64,000 nt of DNA from an uncultured Chlorobiales bacterium (GTDB taxonomy: Bacteria; Bacteroidota; Chlorobiia; Chlorobiales; Chlorobiaceae): NCBI GenBank assembly GCA_903929135.1, contig CAIYTH010000002.1:1-64000 (forward strand). Direction: 5' to 3'. Shown here in pieces: positions 46,368 to 58,935 of the stretch (the stretch's first letter is position 1; each line of letters opens with the position of its first letter). The notes beneath the pieces are model-generated. The model searched no databases. It saw nothing but the letters and a program-made list of their open reading frames with translations, and was not told where the DNA came from. The position numbers were made by a program, and so were the translations under genes.

Positions 46368-47771
46368 TCAGCTGTTCTTGTTCATGACCGTGGCCATGAG
46401 GGAGGCCTCACAGACCAATTCGCCCCGGACATAGGCTTTTGCGTCGAACTGGCAGACGGTTCTGCGCTTGTTGGTCATGACGGCTTCGATGACGAGGGTG
46501 TCGCCGGGGAGCACCGGTTTGCGGAACCGGGCCTTGTCGATGCCCATGAAGAATACCACCGAATCCTTGATGTTCTCTTTTCCGTTGAGCATGATGATGC
46601 CGCCGGTCTGCGCCATGGCTTCGATGATGAGCACACCGGGCATGACCGGATTTCCCGGGAAATGCCCCTGGAAGAATGGCTCGTTCATGGTGACGTTCTT
46701 GATCGAGACGATCTTCTCGTCGAGCTTGAACTCGACGATCTTGTCGATCAGGAGGAACGGATAACGGTGCGGCAGGATGTTGAGGATGGCGTTGATGTCA
46801 AAAATGACGCCGGCTTTCTTTTCGTGCTGGTATTGGCGGGCCAGCTTGTTCCGGTCGGCATATTTCTTGAGCTGCTTGACGAATTCCACGTTCGATGCGT
46901 GTCCCGGTCTTGCGGCGAGCACCTGCGCCTTGACGGGCATGCCAAGCAGGGCGAGGTCGCCGAGCAGGTCGAGAAGCTTGTGGCGTGCGGGTTCGTTCGG
47001 GAAGCGCAGTTCGCGGTTGTTCAGGATGCCGTTCTGTCCGAGCACCAGATGCGAGCTGCTGATACCGATCTTGTCGGCGAGCCCCTGTATCTCGGCCTGT
47101 TCGAGCTGTTTGTCGACGATGACGATGGCGTTGTCGACGTCGCCGCCCTTGATGATGCCCTGGTTGGCGAGGGCTTCGACTTCGCTCAGGAAGCAGAAGG
47201 TCCGGCAGGGTGCGAAATCCTTGAGAAACTCCTTGTTGAGGTCGAACAGCCCGGAATGCTGTGAACCCAGGGCGGGGTTCTTGTAGTCGACCATGACCGT
47301 GGTCCTGAAGCTGTCGAGCGGCAGGGCCACGATATCGACGCCCTGTTCGGAGTTGTGGTATTCGATGGTCTCATCGATGACCAGGTAGTTTTTAGGTTCG
47401 TCCTGTTCGGCGATGCCGGCCGAGATGATGGCCTCGGCGAACGGTCGGGAGCTGCCGTCCATGACCGGTGGCTCGGGGCCGCTGAGCTCGATGCGGCAGT
47501 TGTCGATCTGGAGTCCGTAGAGGGCGGCAAGGACATGTTCGGTGGTGTGCACTTTCACTTCGCCGATGGCGATGGTTGTGCCGCGCCGGACATCCACCAC
47601 ATTATCGATCAGAGCAGGAATTTCGGGGCAGTCGACAATGTCGTTTCGAACGAAGGTGTAGCCGTAGTTCGGCGGTGCAGGCTTGAACGTGATCGTGCAT
47701 TCCTGGCCGGTGTGGAGGCCGATTCCCTGGAGGGAGACTTCGTTCTGGAGGGTGCGCTGATTAATGAGCAT
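46368..47771 (-). CDS. lpxC-fabZ: Bifunctional LpxC deacetylase / FabZ dehydratase
   Basis: The 467-residue fusion has an N-terminal LpxC (about 1-310) with zinc ligands in VHTTEHVLAAL and ARHKLLDLLGD. A C-terminal FabZ hot-dog domain (about 320-465) has the catalytic His and Glu in FFQGHFPGNP and GVLIIEAMAQ. LpxC commits UDP-acyl-GlcNAc to lipid A; FabZ dehydrates hydroxyacyl-ACP in fatty acid elongation. Both act on the hydroxyacyl-ACP branch point, so fusion may balance the two. The fusion is characteristic of Bacteroidota and Chlorobiota. It probably starts its own transcript, 78 bases after the inositol phosphatase gene. Confidence 0.97.
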   Translation of the reverse strand: MLINQRTLQNEVSLQGIGLHTGQECTITFKPAPPNYGYTFVRNDIVDCPEIPALIDNVVDVRRGTTIAIGEVKVHTTEHVLAALYGLQIDNCRIELSGPEPPVMDGSSRPFAEAIISAGIAEQDEPKNYLVIDETIEYHNSEQGVDIVALPLDSFRTTVMVDYKNPALGSQHSGLFDLNKEFLKDFAPCRTFCFLSEVEALANQGIIKGGDVDNAIVIVDKQLEQAEIQGLADKIGISSSHLVLGQNGILNNRELRFPNEPARHKLLDLLGDLALLGMPVKAQVLAARPGHASNVEFVKQLKKYADRNKLARQYQHEKKAGVIFDINAILNILPHRYPFLLIDKIVEFKLDEKIVSIKNVTMNEPFFQGHFPGNPVMPGVLIIEAMAQTGGIIMLNGKENIKDSVVFFMGIDKARFRKPVLPGDTLVIEAVMTNKRRTVCQFDAKAYVRGELVCEASLMATVMNKNS

Positions 47772-47849
47772 GGATGAGTGATGCTAAGTGATAAAAGGTC
47801 CAAGATACGAAAGCGCACCATACTCTTCAAATCGGCGGAAAGGCGGGTT

Positions 47850-48665
47850 TCACAGCCGTTTGTCCTGCCGGAGCTCGCCGTCGAAATGGCGCAGCGCCAT
47901 TTCGAGCAGCATGGGATGGGTGACGGAGCTTCCGGCCAGGATGCTGTGATGCTCAAAGAGATCGCCACTCCCGTCGAAACCGGTGACGATGCCTCCGGCT
48001 TCTCGAACCAGCAGCACTCCGGCAGCGTAATCCCAGGGATAGAGCCGGTATTCCCAGAATCCGTCGAACCGACCGGCCGCAGTGTAGGCGAGGTCGATGG
48101 CTGCCGAGCCGGCCCGCCTGATGCCAGCCGAGTCGTGCACGACCTCCTTCATCATGGCCAGGTAGGAGTCGAGGTAATGGTACTCCTTGAACGGCACTCC
48201 GGTGGCAATCAGGAAACTCCCTTTCGAATCCCGGTCCGAAACCCGGATTCGCCTGCCGTTCAGGAAGGCTCCCTCGCCTTTCGCAGCCGTGAACAGCTCC
48301 CCGAGCACCGGCTGGAAGACAACTCCGGCAAGCAGGTCGCCGTCGGCGCCCCTCAGGGCGATGCTGATCGCAAAAACAGGGAAGGAGTGGATGAAGTTCA
48401 GGGTGCCGTCGAGAGGATCGACGATCCAGGTCCGACCCGAAGCGCCGTCGTTCAGGGTGCCCTCTTCGCAGAGCAGGCTGTCCTCGGGGAAACTCGCCAG
48501 GATGATCGCGGAGATTGCCGCTTCGCACTGACGGTCGACCTCGGTGACGAAATCCTTGTACTCCTTGGCCACGATCTCGGAGCTGGTCAGTTCGCCGAAT
48601 CGGGAGATGGTGATTGCCCCTGCCGCTTCGGCGGCCCTGACGGCGGTTTCGAGTTCCTTGTTCAT
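47850..48665 (-). CDS. Inositol monophosphatase family protein
   Basis: The 271-residue protein has the metal-binding residues of the family in LLCEEGTLND, WIVDPLDGTLNF and a late YPWDYAAGVLLVREAGG. Bacterial members act on inositol phosphates, fructose 1,6-bisphosphate, histidinol phosphate or PAPS; SuhB is the nearest common name but the substrate is open. It is cytoplasmic and lies on the same strand ahead of lpxC-fabZ, with a short gap. Confidence 0.9.
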   Translation of the reverse strand: MNKELETAVRAAEAAGAITISRFGELTSSEIVAKEYKDFVTEVDRQCEAAISAIILASFPEDSLLCEEGTLNDGASGRTWIVDPLDGTLNFIHSFPVFAISIALRGADGDLLAGVVFQPVLGELFTAAKGEGAFLNGRRIRVSDRDSKGSFLIATGVPFKEYHYLDSYLAMMKEVVHDSAGIRRAGSAAIDLAYTAAGRFDGFWEYRLYPWDYAAGVLLVREAGGIVTGFDGSGDLFEHHSILAGSSVTHPMLLEMALRHFDGELRQDKRL

Positions 48666-48830
48666 TTCGCTGGTGAATGGTTGCGGGTTCCGCAGGGAAT
48701 ATATGATTTACCCGGTCTATTTGCGCCTGTGGGGGAATTATCAGTAAACGGCGGCGTTATCATCTATTATGCATGAAACCATCAACTTCACGGGAAGATG
48801 CATCTCTTCCGGTGCAAAACCAGGCCATCC

Positions 48831-49307
48831 ATGAACAACAAATTACTCACGGTGGTGCTCTGCATCGCCATCTGCATGCTTTTCGCCTTTGCCGGCAGCC
48901 TGTTTACGCCTGTGCCCGGTTCGTGGTACTATACGACGCTCCAGAAGCCGTCATGGAATCCACCGGACTGGTTATTTCCCCCGGTCTGGACGGTGCTGTT
49001 CATCCTGATGGGCATTTCGCTCTCCATGGTGCTCGGAGCCGGAATCGAGAAAAGCGAGGTCAGGCGGGGAGTGGTGCTCTTCGGCATCCAGCTTTTCCTG
49101 AACCTGGGTTGGTCAGCCACATTTTTCGGCATGAGGTCCCCGCTGGGCGGTTTTGCTGAAATCCTGGTGCTTTGGCTGGCCATCGTCGCGACCATGGCGG
49201 CGTTTGCCAGGGTATCGTCGAAGGCCGCCATATTGCTGGTGCCATACCTGGTGTGGGTAAGCTTCGCCTCATACCTGACGTTCACCATAGCGAGGCTCAA
49301 TCCGTGA
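48831..49307 (+). CDS. tspO: TspO/MBR family tryptophan-rich sensory protein
   Basis: The 158-residue protein has five hydrophobic helices and the TspO signatures WYYTTLQKPSWNPPDWLFPPVWTVLFILMG and LFLNLGWSATFFG. TspO proteins bind porphyrins and tetrapyrrole intermediates. In Rhodobacter the protein modulates photosynthesis gene expression, which would suit a bacteriochlorophyll producer. I start at the ATG at 48831; the track's 48798 adds an unlikely leader. Its stop codon lies inside a short GTGAC repeat. Confidence 0.93.
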   Translation: MNNKLLTVVLCIAICMLFAFAGSLFTPVPGSWYYTTLQKPSWNPPDWLFPPVWTVLFILMGISLSMVLGAGIEKSEVRRGVVLFGIQLFLNLGWSATFFGMRSPLGGFAEILVLWLAIVATMAAFARVSSKAAILLVPYLVWVSFASYLTFTIARLNP

Positions 49308-49324
49308 CGAGTGACCCGTGACGG
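49302..49324. repeat. Short CGTGAC repeat overlapping the tspO stop
   Basis: CCGTGACGAGTGACCCGTGACGG holds three GTGAC units, the first of which supplies the tspO stop codon. It shares its theme with the repeats at 33654 and 57251. Confidence 0.6.
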
Positions 49325-49350
49325 ATGGCTTCATAAATCCAATGCCGGCC

Positions 49351-49839
49351 TTACTCGAAAAGCGACTCGAGTACCACGATCTCTTTTTTCCCGTTGTCTG
49401 CTGCGATCTTTTTGACCGTCCGGCTGGCATCTGCGACTTTCAGGCCGCTTTTCCCCAGCTTTTCGACAGCCTGTTCAGGTGTCAGGTGAACGAGCCCGGC
49501 AACGGTTTCGAGGGGTGCTGCGGCGAGGGTTGCGCTGATCTTCATGAACGGATTGCCGTGGCCTCCCCTGCCGGGAATCGTGATTGACGCAATGACAATG
49601 ATCGCGCCGGCAGTGATGATGGCAAGGGCGCTCCTGCTGCTGAAGTAGTTCTTGAACGATTTCCAGTGGGCTGCGGTGTGGAAAACAGCTCCTGCGACGA
49701 ATGCCCAGCTCAGCCATTCATGGACAGGCTTGACCCACCCCGCCTCCTGATGGAAAAACAGCATGAGGCCGGTTATGCCCGAAACGATGAATGCGGAGAT
49801 GACCAGCGGGGTTGCCCAGGATTTGAACGTCGGTTTCAT
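49351..49839 (-). CDS. DUF4405 membrane protein
   Basis: The 162-residue protein has about three hydrophobic helices, with histidines in HEWLSWAFVAGAVFHTAAHW. That resembles the membrane-embedded haem-b or quinone-site layout of DUF4405 and cytochrome b561-like proteins. The C-terminal 60 residues are soluble. A redox or haem role is suggested by the histidine spacing but not shown. It converges on tspO with 43 bases between the stops. Confidence 0.72.
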   Translation of the reverse strand: MKPTFKSWATPLVISAFIVSGITGLMLFFHQEAGWVKPVHEWLSWAFVAGAVFHTAAHWKSFKNYFSSRSALAIITAGAIIVIASITIPGRGGHGNPFMKISATLAAAPLETVAGLVHLTPEQAVEKLGKSGLKVADASRTVKKIAADNGKKEIVVLESLFE

Positions 49840-49920
49840 GAACTCGGTCAGTTAGGTTGAAATGTCATCTGTTGTCTGTTATGAATGACGACGTTACGCC
49901 CTGATCCTGTCGGTGGCAGT

Positions 49921-49959
49921 AAAAAAGAGAGAGCGGCTTTCGGCCGCTCTCTCTTTTTT
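49921..49959 (-). terminator. Terminator after acs
   Basis: A perfect 17-bp stem, AAAAAAGAGAGAGCGGC and GCCGCTCTCTCTTTTTT, forms a hairpin usable in both directions. It follows the acs stop by 30 bases. Confidence 0.9.
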
Positions 49960-49988
49960 GTGCTTTTCAGCTTCCGGTATGTCGGGGC

Positions 49989-51968
<1,980 letters not shown>

Positions 51969-51990
51969 TGATACACGGTTTGATTTTTTG

Positions 51991-52024
51991 AAAAAAAAGC
52001 ACCCCCCGCCCAAAGTGGGAGGTG
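51991..52024 (-). promoter_or_regulatory. Terminator-like hairpin (possible attenuator) in front of acs
   Basis: Read on the minus strand, CACCTCCC pairs with GGGGGGTG (one G-U pair) around a short loop and is followed directly by C and eight Ts. This is an intrinsic terminator pointing at acs, only 22 bases before its ATG. That leaves no room for a promoter after it, which suggests conditional readthrough. Confidence 0.65.
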
Positions 52025-52363
52025 AATGACGCAGACGGTGTTACAGCCGGAGATGCAGCTCGGGCCCGGCTGGAGGGCCCTTCAAAATTGTTAACGGCCA
52101 ATTTACACAAAAAAACAGATGATGCCAACTACGCCATTTATTACAGCACAAAACAGGTCCCGGGAGTGAGGCCGCCGTCGTTGGCGGCCGGAGGCTGCGC
52201 TGACGTAAGCCGGGATGGCCGGACTTGCCGGGGTATTGCACCGCAGGATCGGCAGGTCGGTGGGCATCCCCTCGGTGTCGGCGCTTCTGCTTTGAGCATC
52301 AGGGAACCAGGGCGCAGCCCGACCCCGGGGAACCGGGCCGTGCCGTGCTTTGTCCAGGAGCTT
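52025..52363. other. Structured 339-base gap between leuS and acs
   Basis: No ORF looks real here; the track's plus-strand frame at 52022 runs antisense into leuS. The sequence holds several GC-rich hairpins, such as GGCCGCC/GGCGGCC near 52170 and CCCGACCCCGGGGAACCGGG near 52320. An AT-rich part follows around 52085-52150 that could be the acs promoter. I tested it by eye for SRP RNA, tmRNA and B12 riboswitch signatures and found none. Confidence 0.45.
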
Positions 52364-54784
52364 TTACAGGGGCTTGACGGCGAAGTTGACAAGCTTGCCC
52401 GGTACGGCGATCTCCTTGACAATCGCCTGACCTTCGAGGAACTTCACGACGCTTTCGACCTTTTTCGCCTCCTCGATCAGCTGCTCCTTCGGGCACTGCA
52501 CGGGAGCTTCGAAGGTTCCCCTGAGCTTTCCGTTGACCTGGACGGCGATCGTCACCACATCGTCACTGGCCAGCGCCGGGTCGAAAACCGGCCACAGGGC
52601 GCCGCTGATCGAAGGCCCGTTGCCGAGGTTCTCCCATAGCTCTTCGGTGATGTGCGGCGCGTAAGGCGAGAGCAGAGTCAGCACGGTTTCGACAGCTTCG
52701 CGGCTGTAGCAGCCGGCCTTGTGCAGTTCGTTGACCAGCACCATCATTTCGGAGATGGCCGTGTTGAACTTGAGCTGTTCGGTGTCTTCGGTCACCTTCC
52801 TGATCGCCTTGTGCATCCTTTTGAGGATCGCATGTCCACTCCTGTCGGAGGTGATTCTCGGTGACGTTCCGTTCTCTTCCCAGACCAGCCTCCAGACCTT
52901 TCCGAGGAAGCGGCTGATGCCTTCGATGCCGTTCGTGTTCCAGGGCTTGACCTGCTCCAGCGGGCCGAGGAACATCTCGTAGAGCCTGACGGCATCGGCG
53001 CCGTAGGCATCGAGGACCTGGTCTGCAGGGATGACGTTGCCGCGCGACTTGGACATCTTCTCGTTGTCTTCACCGAGGATCATGCCCTGGTTGAAGAGGC
53101 GCTGGAAGGGCTCTTTCGTGCTCACCACACCGAGGTCGTAGAGCACCTTGTGCCAGAACCTCGAGTAGAGCAGGTGCAGCACGGCGTGCTCGGCGCCGCC
53201 GATGTAGAGGTCGACGTTCATCCAGTAGCGCTCTTTCGAGGGTTCGACGAGCTGGCCGTCGTTCGATGGATCGATGAACCGGAGGTAGTACCAGCAGCTT
53301 CCGGCCCACTGCGGCATCGTGTTGGTCTCGCGTCGGAAACCGCCGTGTTCGTCGGTGCCGAAGAGCCACTCCCCGATGTTAGCCAGGGGGGATTCTCCGG
53401 TCGATGTCGGATGGTAGGCTTCGACTTCCGGCAGGGTCAGCGGCAGGGCGGTCTCGGGACGCATCGTTCCGTCATCGTAGTGCCTGATCGGGATCGGTTC
53501 GCCCCAGTAGCGCTGACGGCTGAACACCCAGTCCCTGAGCCTGTAATTGACTTTCCTCTTGCCCTTGCCCTTCGATTCGAGCCAGGAGGCCATGCGGTCG
53601 AAGGCCGTTTTGAACTCCAGGCCGTCGATGCTGACCTCGTCGTTCGACGAGTTCACGCTGACGCTCTCCTTGCCTTCGAATACGGCTTCCTGCACGTCGT
53701 GGGGGCTTCTGACGACCTCCCTGATCGGAAGGTCGAATTTCTTCGCGAATTCCCAGTCACGGCTGTCGTGGGCAGGCACCGACATGATGGCGCCGGTGCC
53801 GTAGCTGGTCAGGACGAAGTCTGATATCCATACCGGCAGGGTTTCGCCGTTCGCGGGGTTGACGGCGTACGATCCGGTGAAGACTCCGCTCTTCTCCTTC
53901 TGCAGCCCGGTTCGTTCAAGCTCGGTTTTCAGCTTCGCCTTTTCGATATAGGACCTGACCGCCGTGAGCTGCTGGGCTATGGCCAGTTTCTCGGCAAGCG
54001 GGTGTTCGGGGGAGATGACCAGGTAGGTCGCTCCGAACAGGGTGTCGGGTCGGGTGGTGTAGACCTTCAGGTGCGTCCTGTGGCAAGGGAGCTCGAAATC
54101 GATTTCGACCCCTTCGGAGCGGCCGATCCAGTTGCGCTGCATCTGCTTGACGTTTTCGGGCCAGTCGAGGCCATCCAGGTCTTCGATCAGGCGTTCGGCA
54201 TACGCGGTGATCCTCAGCACCCACTGCCGGAGCGGCTTCCTGACGACCGTGTACCCGTCGGCCAGTTTTTCGTCGACCTCTTCGTTGGCCAGCACCACCT
54301 TGAGCTCCTCGCACCAGTTGACGTCGATCTCCGACATGTAGGCAAGGCCCATCTCGTAGAGCTTCAGGAAGATCCATTGCGTCCACTTGAAATATCCCGG
54401 ATCGGTCGTGTTGACCTCCCTGCTCCAGTCGTAGGAGAAGCCCATGCTCTTCAGGGTCTCCCGGAAGCTGGCGACGTTATTCTCGGTCGTGAACCTCGGG
54501 TGGGTGCCGGTCCTGATGGCGAACTGCTCCGCCGGCAGGCCGAATGCATCCCAGCCCATCGGGTGCAGGACATTACAGCCGCGGCTCCTCTTGTAGCGCG
54601 CGACGATGTCCGTGGCCGTGTAACCTTCGAGGTGGCCGACATGCAGTCCCGAGCCGCTCGGGTAGGGGAACATGTCGAGCACGTAGTATTTCGGTTTGTC
54701 CTGGGCGGTGCCGGTGGCGAAGGTGTTCTCCGCACACCAGCGCGCCTGCCATTTTTTTTCGATCGCTGAAAAGTCGTACCTCAT
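52364..54784 (-). CDS. leuS: Leucyl-tRNA synthetase
   Basis: The 806-residue class I synthetase has the HIGH-type motif in [18 protein letters not shown], an editing (CP1) domain at about 220-410, and the KMSKS loop in [11 protein letters not shown]. The C-terminal anticodon-binding and terminal domains are complete. I start at the ATG at 54784 ([13 protein letters not shown]), which matches the family N-terminus; the track's 54889 starts inside the pnp terminator. It is the only tRNA synthetase in the window. Confidence 0.98.
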   Translation of the reverse strand: MRYDFSAIEKKWQARWCAENTFATGTAQDKPKYYVLDMFPYPSGSGLHVGHLEGYTATDIVARYKRSRGCNVLHPMGWDAFGLPAEQFAIRTGTHPRFTTENNVASFRETLKSMGFSYDWSREVNTTDPGYFKWTQWIFLKLYEMGLAYMSEIDVNWCEELKVVLANEEVDEKLADGYTVVRKPLRQWVLRITAYAERLIEDLDGLDWPENVKQMQRNWIGRSEGVEIDFELPCHRTHLKVYTTRPDTLFGATYLVISPEHPLAEKLAIAQQLTAVRSYIEKAKLKTELERTGLQKEKSGVFTGSYAVNPANGETLPVWISDFVLTSYGTGAIMSVPAHDSRDWEFAKKFDLPIREVVRSPHDVQEAVFEGKESVSVNSSNDEVSIDGLEFKTAFDRMASWLESKGKGKRKVNYRLRDWVFSRQRYWGEPIPIRHYDDGTMRPETALPLTLPEVEAYHPTSTGESPLANIGEWLFGTDEHGGFRRETNTMPQWAGSCWYYLRFIDPSNDGQLVEPSKERYWMNVDLYIGGAEHAVLHLLYSRFWHKVLYDLGVVSTKEPFQRLFNQGMILGEDNEKMSKSRGNVIPADQVLDAYGADAVRLYEMFLGPLEQVKPWNTNGIEGISRFLGKVWRLVWEENGTSPRITSDRSGHAILKRMHKAIRKVTEDTEQLKFNTAISEMMVLVNELHKAGCYSREAVETVLTLLSPYAPHITEELWENLGNGPSISGALWPVFDPALASDDVVTIAVQVNGKLRGTFEAPVQCPKEQLIEEAKKVESVVKFLEGQAIVKEIAVPGKLVNFAVKPL

Positions 54785-54845
54785 GATGCTCTTGTCGTTT
54801 TGGGAATGAACCCGGGAAGATAAGCCTGTATCGTCAATCAACAAA

Positions 54846-54886
54846 AAAGGCAGTGCAGGGCTCATTCCGACGCCTGCACTGCCTTT
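54846..54886 (-). terminator. Terminator after pnp
   Basis: AAAGGCAGTGCAGG and CCTGCACTGCCTTT form a perfect 14-bp stem, followed on the minus strand by a T-run. Confidence 0.88.
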
Positions 54887-54904
54887 CATACCGTTCTGGT
54901 CCCT

Positions 54905-57103
54905 TCAGCCCTGCGGCGCGGGGTCGGAGCCGTTCTGTCCGCCTGCCGCATCGGTGTCGAGCAGCGCCTTCATGGAGAGGGCGAACTTGGTTTTGCCGGT
55001 ACGCGGGTCCTTGCGTACGTCGATCAGCTTGACCTTGACGCGATCACCCGGCTTCAGCACGTCGCTCACCCTGGCGATGCGCTCGCGTGAAATTTCCGAG
55101 ATATGCACCAGGCCGTCGGTCTTCGGCAGGAACTCGACGAAAGCGCCGAGCTCGTCGCGGATGTCGCGGACCTTGCCCATGTAGACCGTGCCTACCTCGG
55201 GCTTCGAAATCAGGGTCTTGATGGTCTCAAGCGCGGCGGCCGTGCCTTCCGGGCTCGAGCAGGCGATGGTCACGGTGCCGTCGTCTTCGATGTTGATCTC
55301 TGCGCCGGTCTCTTCGGTGATGCTCCTGATGGTTTCTCCACCCTTGCCGATAACCATGCCGATGGCGTCCACCGGGATCTGGATGGTGGTGAGGCGCGGT
55401 GCGTACCTGCCGATGTCGGCACGCGATTCGGGAATGGCCTCGTTCATGACGTCCAGGATGTGCAGGCGTCCGTGGCGGGCCTGTTCGAGGGCGGTCTCAA
55501 GGATATGGTAGTCGAGGCCGTCGATCTTGATGTCCATCTGGCAGGCGGTGATGCCGTCCCTGGTGCCGGAGACCTTGAAATCCATGTCGCCGAGATGGTC
55601 CTCGTTGCCGAGGATATCCGACAGCACGGCGTAGTGGTCGCCCTCCTTGATGAGGCCCATGGCGATACCGGAGACCGCCTTGCGCAGCGGTACGCCGCCG
55701 TCCATGGCCGCGAGGGTTCCGCCGCAGACCGAAGCCATCGAAGAGGAGCCGTTCGACTCGAGGATGTCGGAGACGATGCGGACGGTGTACGGGAACTCCT
55801 GTTCCGGAGGCATGACCATCCTGATGGCGCGTTCGGCGAGGTTGCCGTGTCCGATTTCACGGCGTCCGGTGCCGCCGAGCCGGCCGGTCTCGCCGACCGA
55901 GAACGGTGGGAAGTTGTAGTGCAGCATGAATCGCTTGTCGCGGTCGTCCGTCAGGGTATCGACCGACTGGGCATCCTTCTTGGTGCCGAGGGTCAGGGTG
56001 ACGAGCGCCTGGGTCTCTCCGCGGGTGAACAGTGCCGAGCCGTGCGCCCTCGGGATGAGCCCGAGCTCGATGCTGATCGGCCTGACCTGGTCGAGTTTGC
56101 GTCCGTCGAGGCGCTTTTTGTCGTCGAGGATCATGTGGCGCATCACCTTCTTCTCTACCGAATGGATGCACTCGTCGATCATGTGTTCGCTCAGGCAGAG
56201 TGCTTTCGAGGGCTCCGCTTCGATATCCGCAGGGGTGATCGAGCTGAAGCGTTCGAGGGTTTTCCTGATGGTCTCCTTGTAGATCGCCTTGGTCCTGTCT
56301 GCGCGCTCCTCCTTGGCGAGCGGGGTATAGGCCAGCTCCTTCAGTCCGGCGGCGCAGAGACCCTCGACGACCGAGACGAGCTCGGACGGGGCGACGGTCG
56401 GAGCGAACGGACGTTTCGCTTTGGCCACTTCGGCAGCGAGCTCTTTCTGGACGCGGCAGATCTTCTTGATGGCGTTATGGCCGTACTTGATGGCGTCGAG
56501 CATCTCGGCTTCGGAGATCTCCTTCATTTCGCCCTCGAGCATGCAGATGGTGTCCTCGGTACCGCCGATGCAGATGTCGAGGTCGCTCTGCGCCAGCTCG
56601 TTGGTGTCGGGGTTGATGAGGAAGGCCCCTTTGATGCGGCCGACGCGGACTTCAGACATCGGGTTGGCGAAAGGGATGTCGGACACCATGATTGCTGCCG
56701 AGGCGGCGATGCCTCCGAGCACGTCGGAGTCGTTGATGGTGTCTGAGGAGATGACCGAAATGATGACCTGGGTCTCCTGGTAGTAACCGTCAGGGAAGAG
56801 GGGGCGGAGGGCCCGGTCGATCAGCCTGGCGGAGAGAATCTCTTTTTCGGAGGGGCGGCCTTCACGTTTGAAGAAGCCACCGGGGAACTTGCCGGCTGCC
56901 GAGTACTTTTCACGGTATTCGACCTGCAGCGGGAAAAAGTCCTGGTTCGGGTTCGGCGGTGTTTTACTCGAAACGACCGTGGCGATCACCATGGTGTCGT
57001 GAAGTCTGACGACAGCGGCACCATCGGCCTGTTTGGCCATTTTTCCGGTTTCGATCGTGATGATCTTGCCCTGTCCAAGATCGATTTCTTTTTTAATAAA
57101 CAT
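54905..57103 (-). CDS. pnp: Polynucleotide phosphorylase
   Basis: The 732-residue protein has two RNase PH domains (about 10-230 and 315-550), with [12 protein letters not shown] and the [16 protein letters not shown] active-site segment in the second. A KH domain ([13 protein letters not shown]) and an S1 domain ([19 protein letters not shown]) follow. It degrades RNA 3' to 5' using phosphate. I prefer the ATG at 57103 ([11 protein letters not shown]) over the TTG at 57112. The usual partner rpsO is not adjacent. Confidence 0.97.
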   Translation of the reverse strand: MFIKKEIDLGQGKIITIETGKMAKQADGAAVVRLHDTMVIATVVSSKTPPNPNQDFFPLQVEYREKYSAAGKFPGGFFKREGRPSEKEILSARLIDRALRPLFPDGYYQETQVIISVISSDTINDSDVLGGIAASAAIMVSDIPFANPMSEVRVGRIKGAFLINPDTNELAQSDLDICIGGTEDTICMLEGEMKEISEAEMLDAIKYGHNAIKKICRVQKELAAEVAKAKRPFAPTVAPSELVSVVEGLCAAGLKELAYTPLAKEERADRTKAIYKETIRKTLERFSSITPADIEAEPSKALCLSEHMIDECIHSVEKKVMRHMILDDKKRLDGRKLDQVRPISIELGLIPRAHGSALFTRGETQALVTLTLGTKKDAQSVDTLTDDRDKRFMLHYNFPPFSVGETGRLGGTGRREIGHGNLAERAIRMVMPPEQEFPYTVRIVSDILESNGSSSMASVCGGTLAAMDGGVPLRKAVSGIAMGLIKEGDHYAVLSDILGNEDHLGDMDFKVSGTRDGITACQMDIKIDGLDYHILETALEQARHGRLHILDVMNEAIPESRADIGRYAPRLTTIQIPVDAIGMVIGKGGETIRSITEETGAEINIEDDGTVTIACSSPEGTAAALETIKTLISKPEVGTVYMGKVRDIRDELGAFVEFLPKTDGLVHISEISRERIARVSDVLKPGDRVKVKLIDVRKDPRTGKTKFALSMKALLDTDAAGGQNGSDPAPQG

Positions 57104-57250
57104 GGAAATCAATTGAAGTTAGTGATGTTGAACCTTTCCGGTGGATCTTCAGGCTGCTGCGTACTGTCTGCAGTGGTCAGGAGGTAAATGCCGGTCGTGG
57201 TCGTAAAGAAATCATAATTTGACATGTCGCATAATATAATACAATTTTAT

Positions 57251-57359
57251 CGTGCTGCGTAACACGAATCGCGAATCGTAAAACACGTAATTCTTAACGC
57301 GTGACACGAAACGCATAACTTTTGATTTTTCATCCGACACTTGTCACGCGTCACGATCC
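57251..57359. repeat. Degenerate CGTGACACG/CGTAACACG repeat cluster
   Basis: Variants of CGTAACACGAATCG run from 57251 to about 57320. CGCGTGACA (57298-57306) and its inverse TGTCACGCG (57342-57350) form 9-bp arms 35 bases apart. The right end runs into the last codons of panC. Confidence 0.72.
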
Positions 57360-58220
57360 ACGATCCTCCCCGCACACGTATTTCCAGTTGTCGATGAGCC
57401 GCGTCGAACCGAGCCGGACGGCCATGATCAGGCGATAGGCTTTTCCCGGAATCGCATCGGCCGCCGGTTCGAACGTATCTTCTTCGACGAAGCAGAGGTA
57501 GTCGGTCCTGGCTGCAGACTCAGCATGCACGATCGACTCGGCCTCTTTCGCGATGGCGGCGAGATCGTTCCGGCCGGACTCGGTCTCCTGCTGCGCATGG
57601 CGGATCGCCCGGAACAGCGCAGTCGCCTGCTGCCGCTCTTCGAAAGAGAGGTAGATGTTGCGCGAACTGGTCGCGAGGCCGTCACCCTCGCGAGCAATCG
57701 GGGCACCCTCGATCACCGTGCCGATGTTCAGGTCGGCAACGACCCTCCTGATCACGGCGACCTGTTGGGCATCCTTCTCGCCGAAGACCGCAAAGTGCGG
57801 GCGGGTGATGCCGAGCAGCTTGACTACGACCGTGGCGACTCCATTGAAGTGCCCGGGCCGCAGGCGGCCTTCGAAGCTGCCGGCCATGGGGCCGGGGTCG
57901 ATGGAGGTGCTGAACCCTTCAGGGTACATCTGCTCCGCGGATGGGGCGAACAGGTAGTCGACGCCGGCTGAGCGTGCGAGGGCGGAATCCTGCTCGAAAG
58001 GCCTCGGATAGCGTTCGAAGTCTTCGTCGGGCCCGAACTGTGTCGGGTTGACGAATACGGTCATGATCACGATGCCGGCCTTTTTCTTTGCCAGGCGCAC
58101 CAGGCTGAGATGCCCTTCGTGCAGGGCCCCCATGGTCATGACGACGCCGATGAACTGATGCTGGAGCCTGAGGCTCTCGGCAATCGACTGCATCTCGGTG
58201 GGTTCAGTGATGATCCGCAT
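57351..58220 (-). CDS. panC: Pantoate-beta-alanine ligase
   Basis: The 289-residue protein has [14 protein letters not shown], the nucleotidyltransferase HxGH-type motif, then [30 protein letters not shown] and the KMSKS-like [10 protein letters not shown]. It joins pantoate and beta-alanine to make pantothenate, the CoA precursor. The start overlaps the rsmI stop by 17 bases, so the two are co-translated. The C-terminus reaches into the repeat cluster at 57.3 kb, so its last residues may be recent additions. Confidence 0.96.
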   Translation of the reverse strand: MRIITEPTEMQSIAESLRLQHQFIGVVMTMGALHEGHLSLVRLAKKKAGIVIMTVFVNPTQFGPDEDFERYPRPFEQDSALARSAGVDYLFAPSAEQMYPEGFSTSIDPGPMAGSFEGRLRPGHFNGVATVVVKLLGITRPHFAVFGEKDAQQVAVIRRVVADLNIGTVIEGAPIAREGDGLATSSRNIYLSFEERQQATALFRAIRHAQQETESGRNDLAAIAKEAESIVHAESAARTDYLCFVEEDTFEPAADAIPGKAYRLIMAVRLGSTRLIDNWKYVCGEDRGS

Positions 58221-58935
58221 GCTCTTTCGACTGTTTTGGGCGTTTTCCGCCCGGATGGATCACGACGACGAATTCACCGCGTGTCTGGCCGCTCGGAAAG
58301 TGTGCGAGGAGGGAGTCCGGCGTTCCGCTGACGTACTCTTCGTGAAGCTTGGTGATTTCCCTGGCAATGAAGAGCTCCGGGTCGGGAAAATTGCTCTTCA
58401 CCTCTTCGAGAAGCTTCTGGATCCTGTGGGGCGACTCGTAGAGCACCACCGTGCTGCCGAGCGAGGCGAGGAATTCCATACGGCTTTTCCTTCCTTTCTT
58501 GTGGGGGAGGAAGCCTGCGAAGAAGAAGCTGCTGACCGGCAGCGGGCAGACCGACAGTGCAGCGGTCACTGCGCTCGGACCCGGTATCGGGATGACGCCG
58601 AATCCCCTGGCGTGGAGCGAGTTTGCCATGCTGTATCCCGGATCGCTGATGCCGGGGGTGCCGGCGTCGGTGACCATCGCGACGTCGGTACCCTCTTCGA
58701 GGATGGCGGTGACCTGTTCGACCGCCCGCTCCTCGTTGAAACTGTGGTAGCTTACAAGCTTCTTGCCCTGGATGCCGAAGTGCCTGAGCAGGATCGAGGT
58801 GCGCCGAGTGTCTTCGCAGGCGATCGCACCGGCGTCGCGCAGCGTGCTGACTGCCCGGAAGGTCATGTCGTCGAGATTGCCGAGAGGAGTGGCGACTACG
58901 TAAAGGGTGCCCTTATGTTGGCTTCGGGTGCTCAA
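58204..58935 (-). CDS. rsmI: 16S rRNA (cytidine-1402-2'-O)-methyltransferase
   Basis: The protein has the tetrapyrrole-methylase fold with [47 protein letters not shown] and [13 protein letters not shown]. It methylates the ribose of C1402 in 16S rRNA. No good ATG precedes the first strand. I propose the TTG at 58935, giving 243 residues, because the track's ATG at 59055 would overlap the divergent ABC gene and adds a cysteine-rich leader unlike the family. The start remains uncertain. Confidence 0.9.
   Translation of the reverse strand: MSTRSQHKGTLYVVATPLGNLDDMTFRAVSTLRDAGAIACEDTRRTSILLRHFGIQGKKLVSYHSFNEERAVEQVTAILEEGTDVAMVTDAGTPGISDPGYSMANSLHARGFGVIPIPGPSAVTAALSVCPLPVSSFFFAGFLPHKKGRKSRMEFLASLGSTVVLYESPHRIQKLLEEVKSNFPDPELFIAREITKLHEEYVSGTPDSLLAHFPSGQTRGEFVVVIHPGGKRPKQSKEHADHH

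Noticed and set aside
52150-52360. SRP RNA, tmRNA or RNase P RNA
   Set aside because: Signature segments such as GGAAGGAAGCAGCC were not found on either strand.
52022-52639. Plus-strand ORF covering the leuS-acs gap
   Set aside because: It runs antisense into leuS and has no ribosome-binding site or family resemblance.
55103-56746. 547-residue plus-strand ORF
   Set aside because: It is antisense to pnp, low in domain character, and typical of long shadow frames in GC-rich genes.
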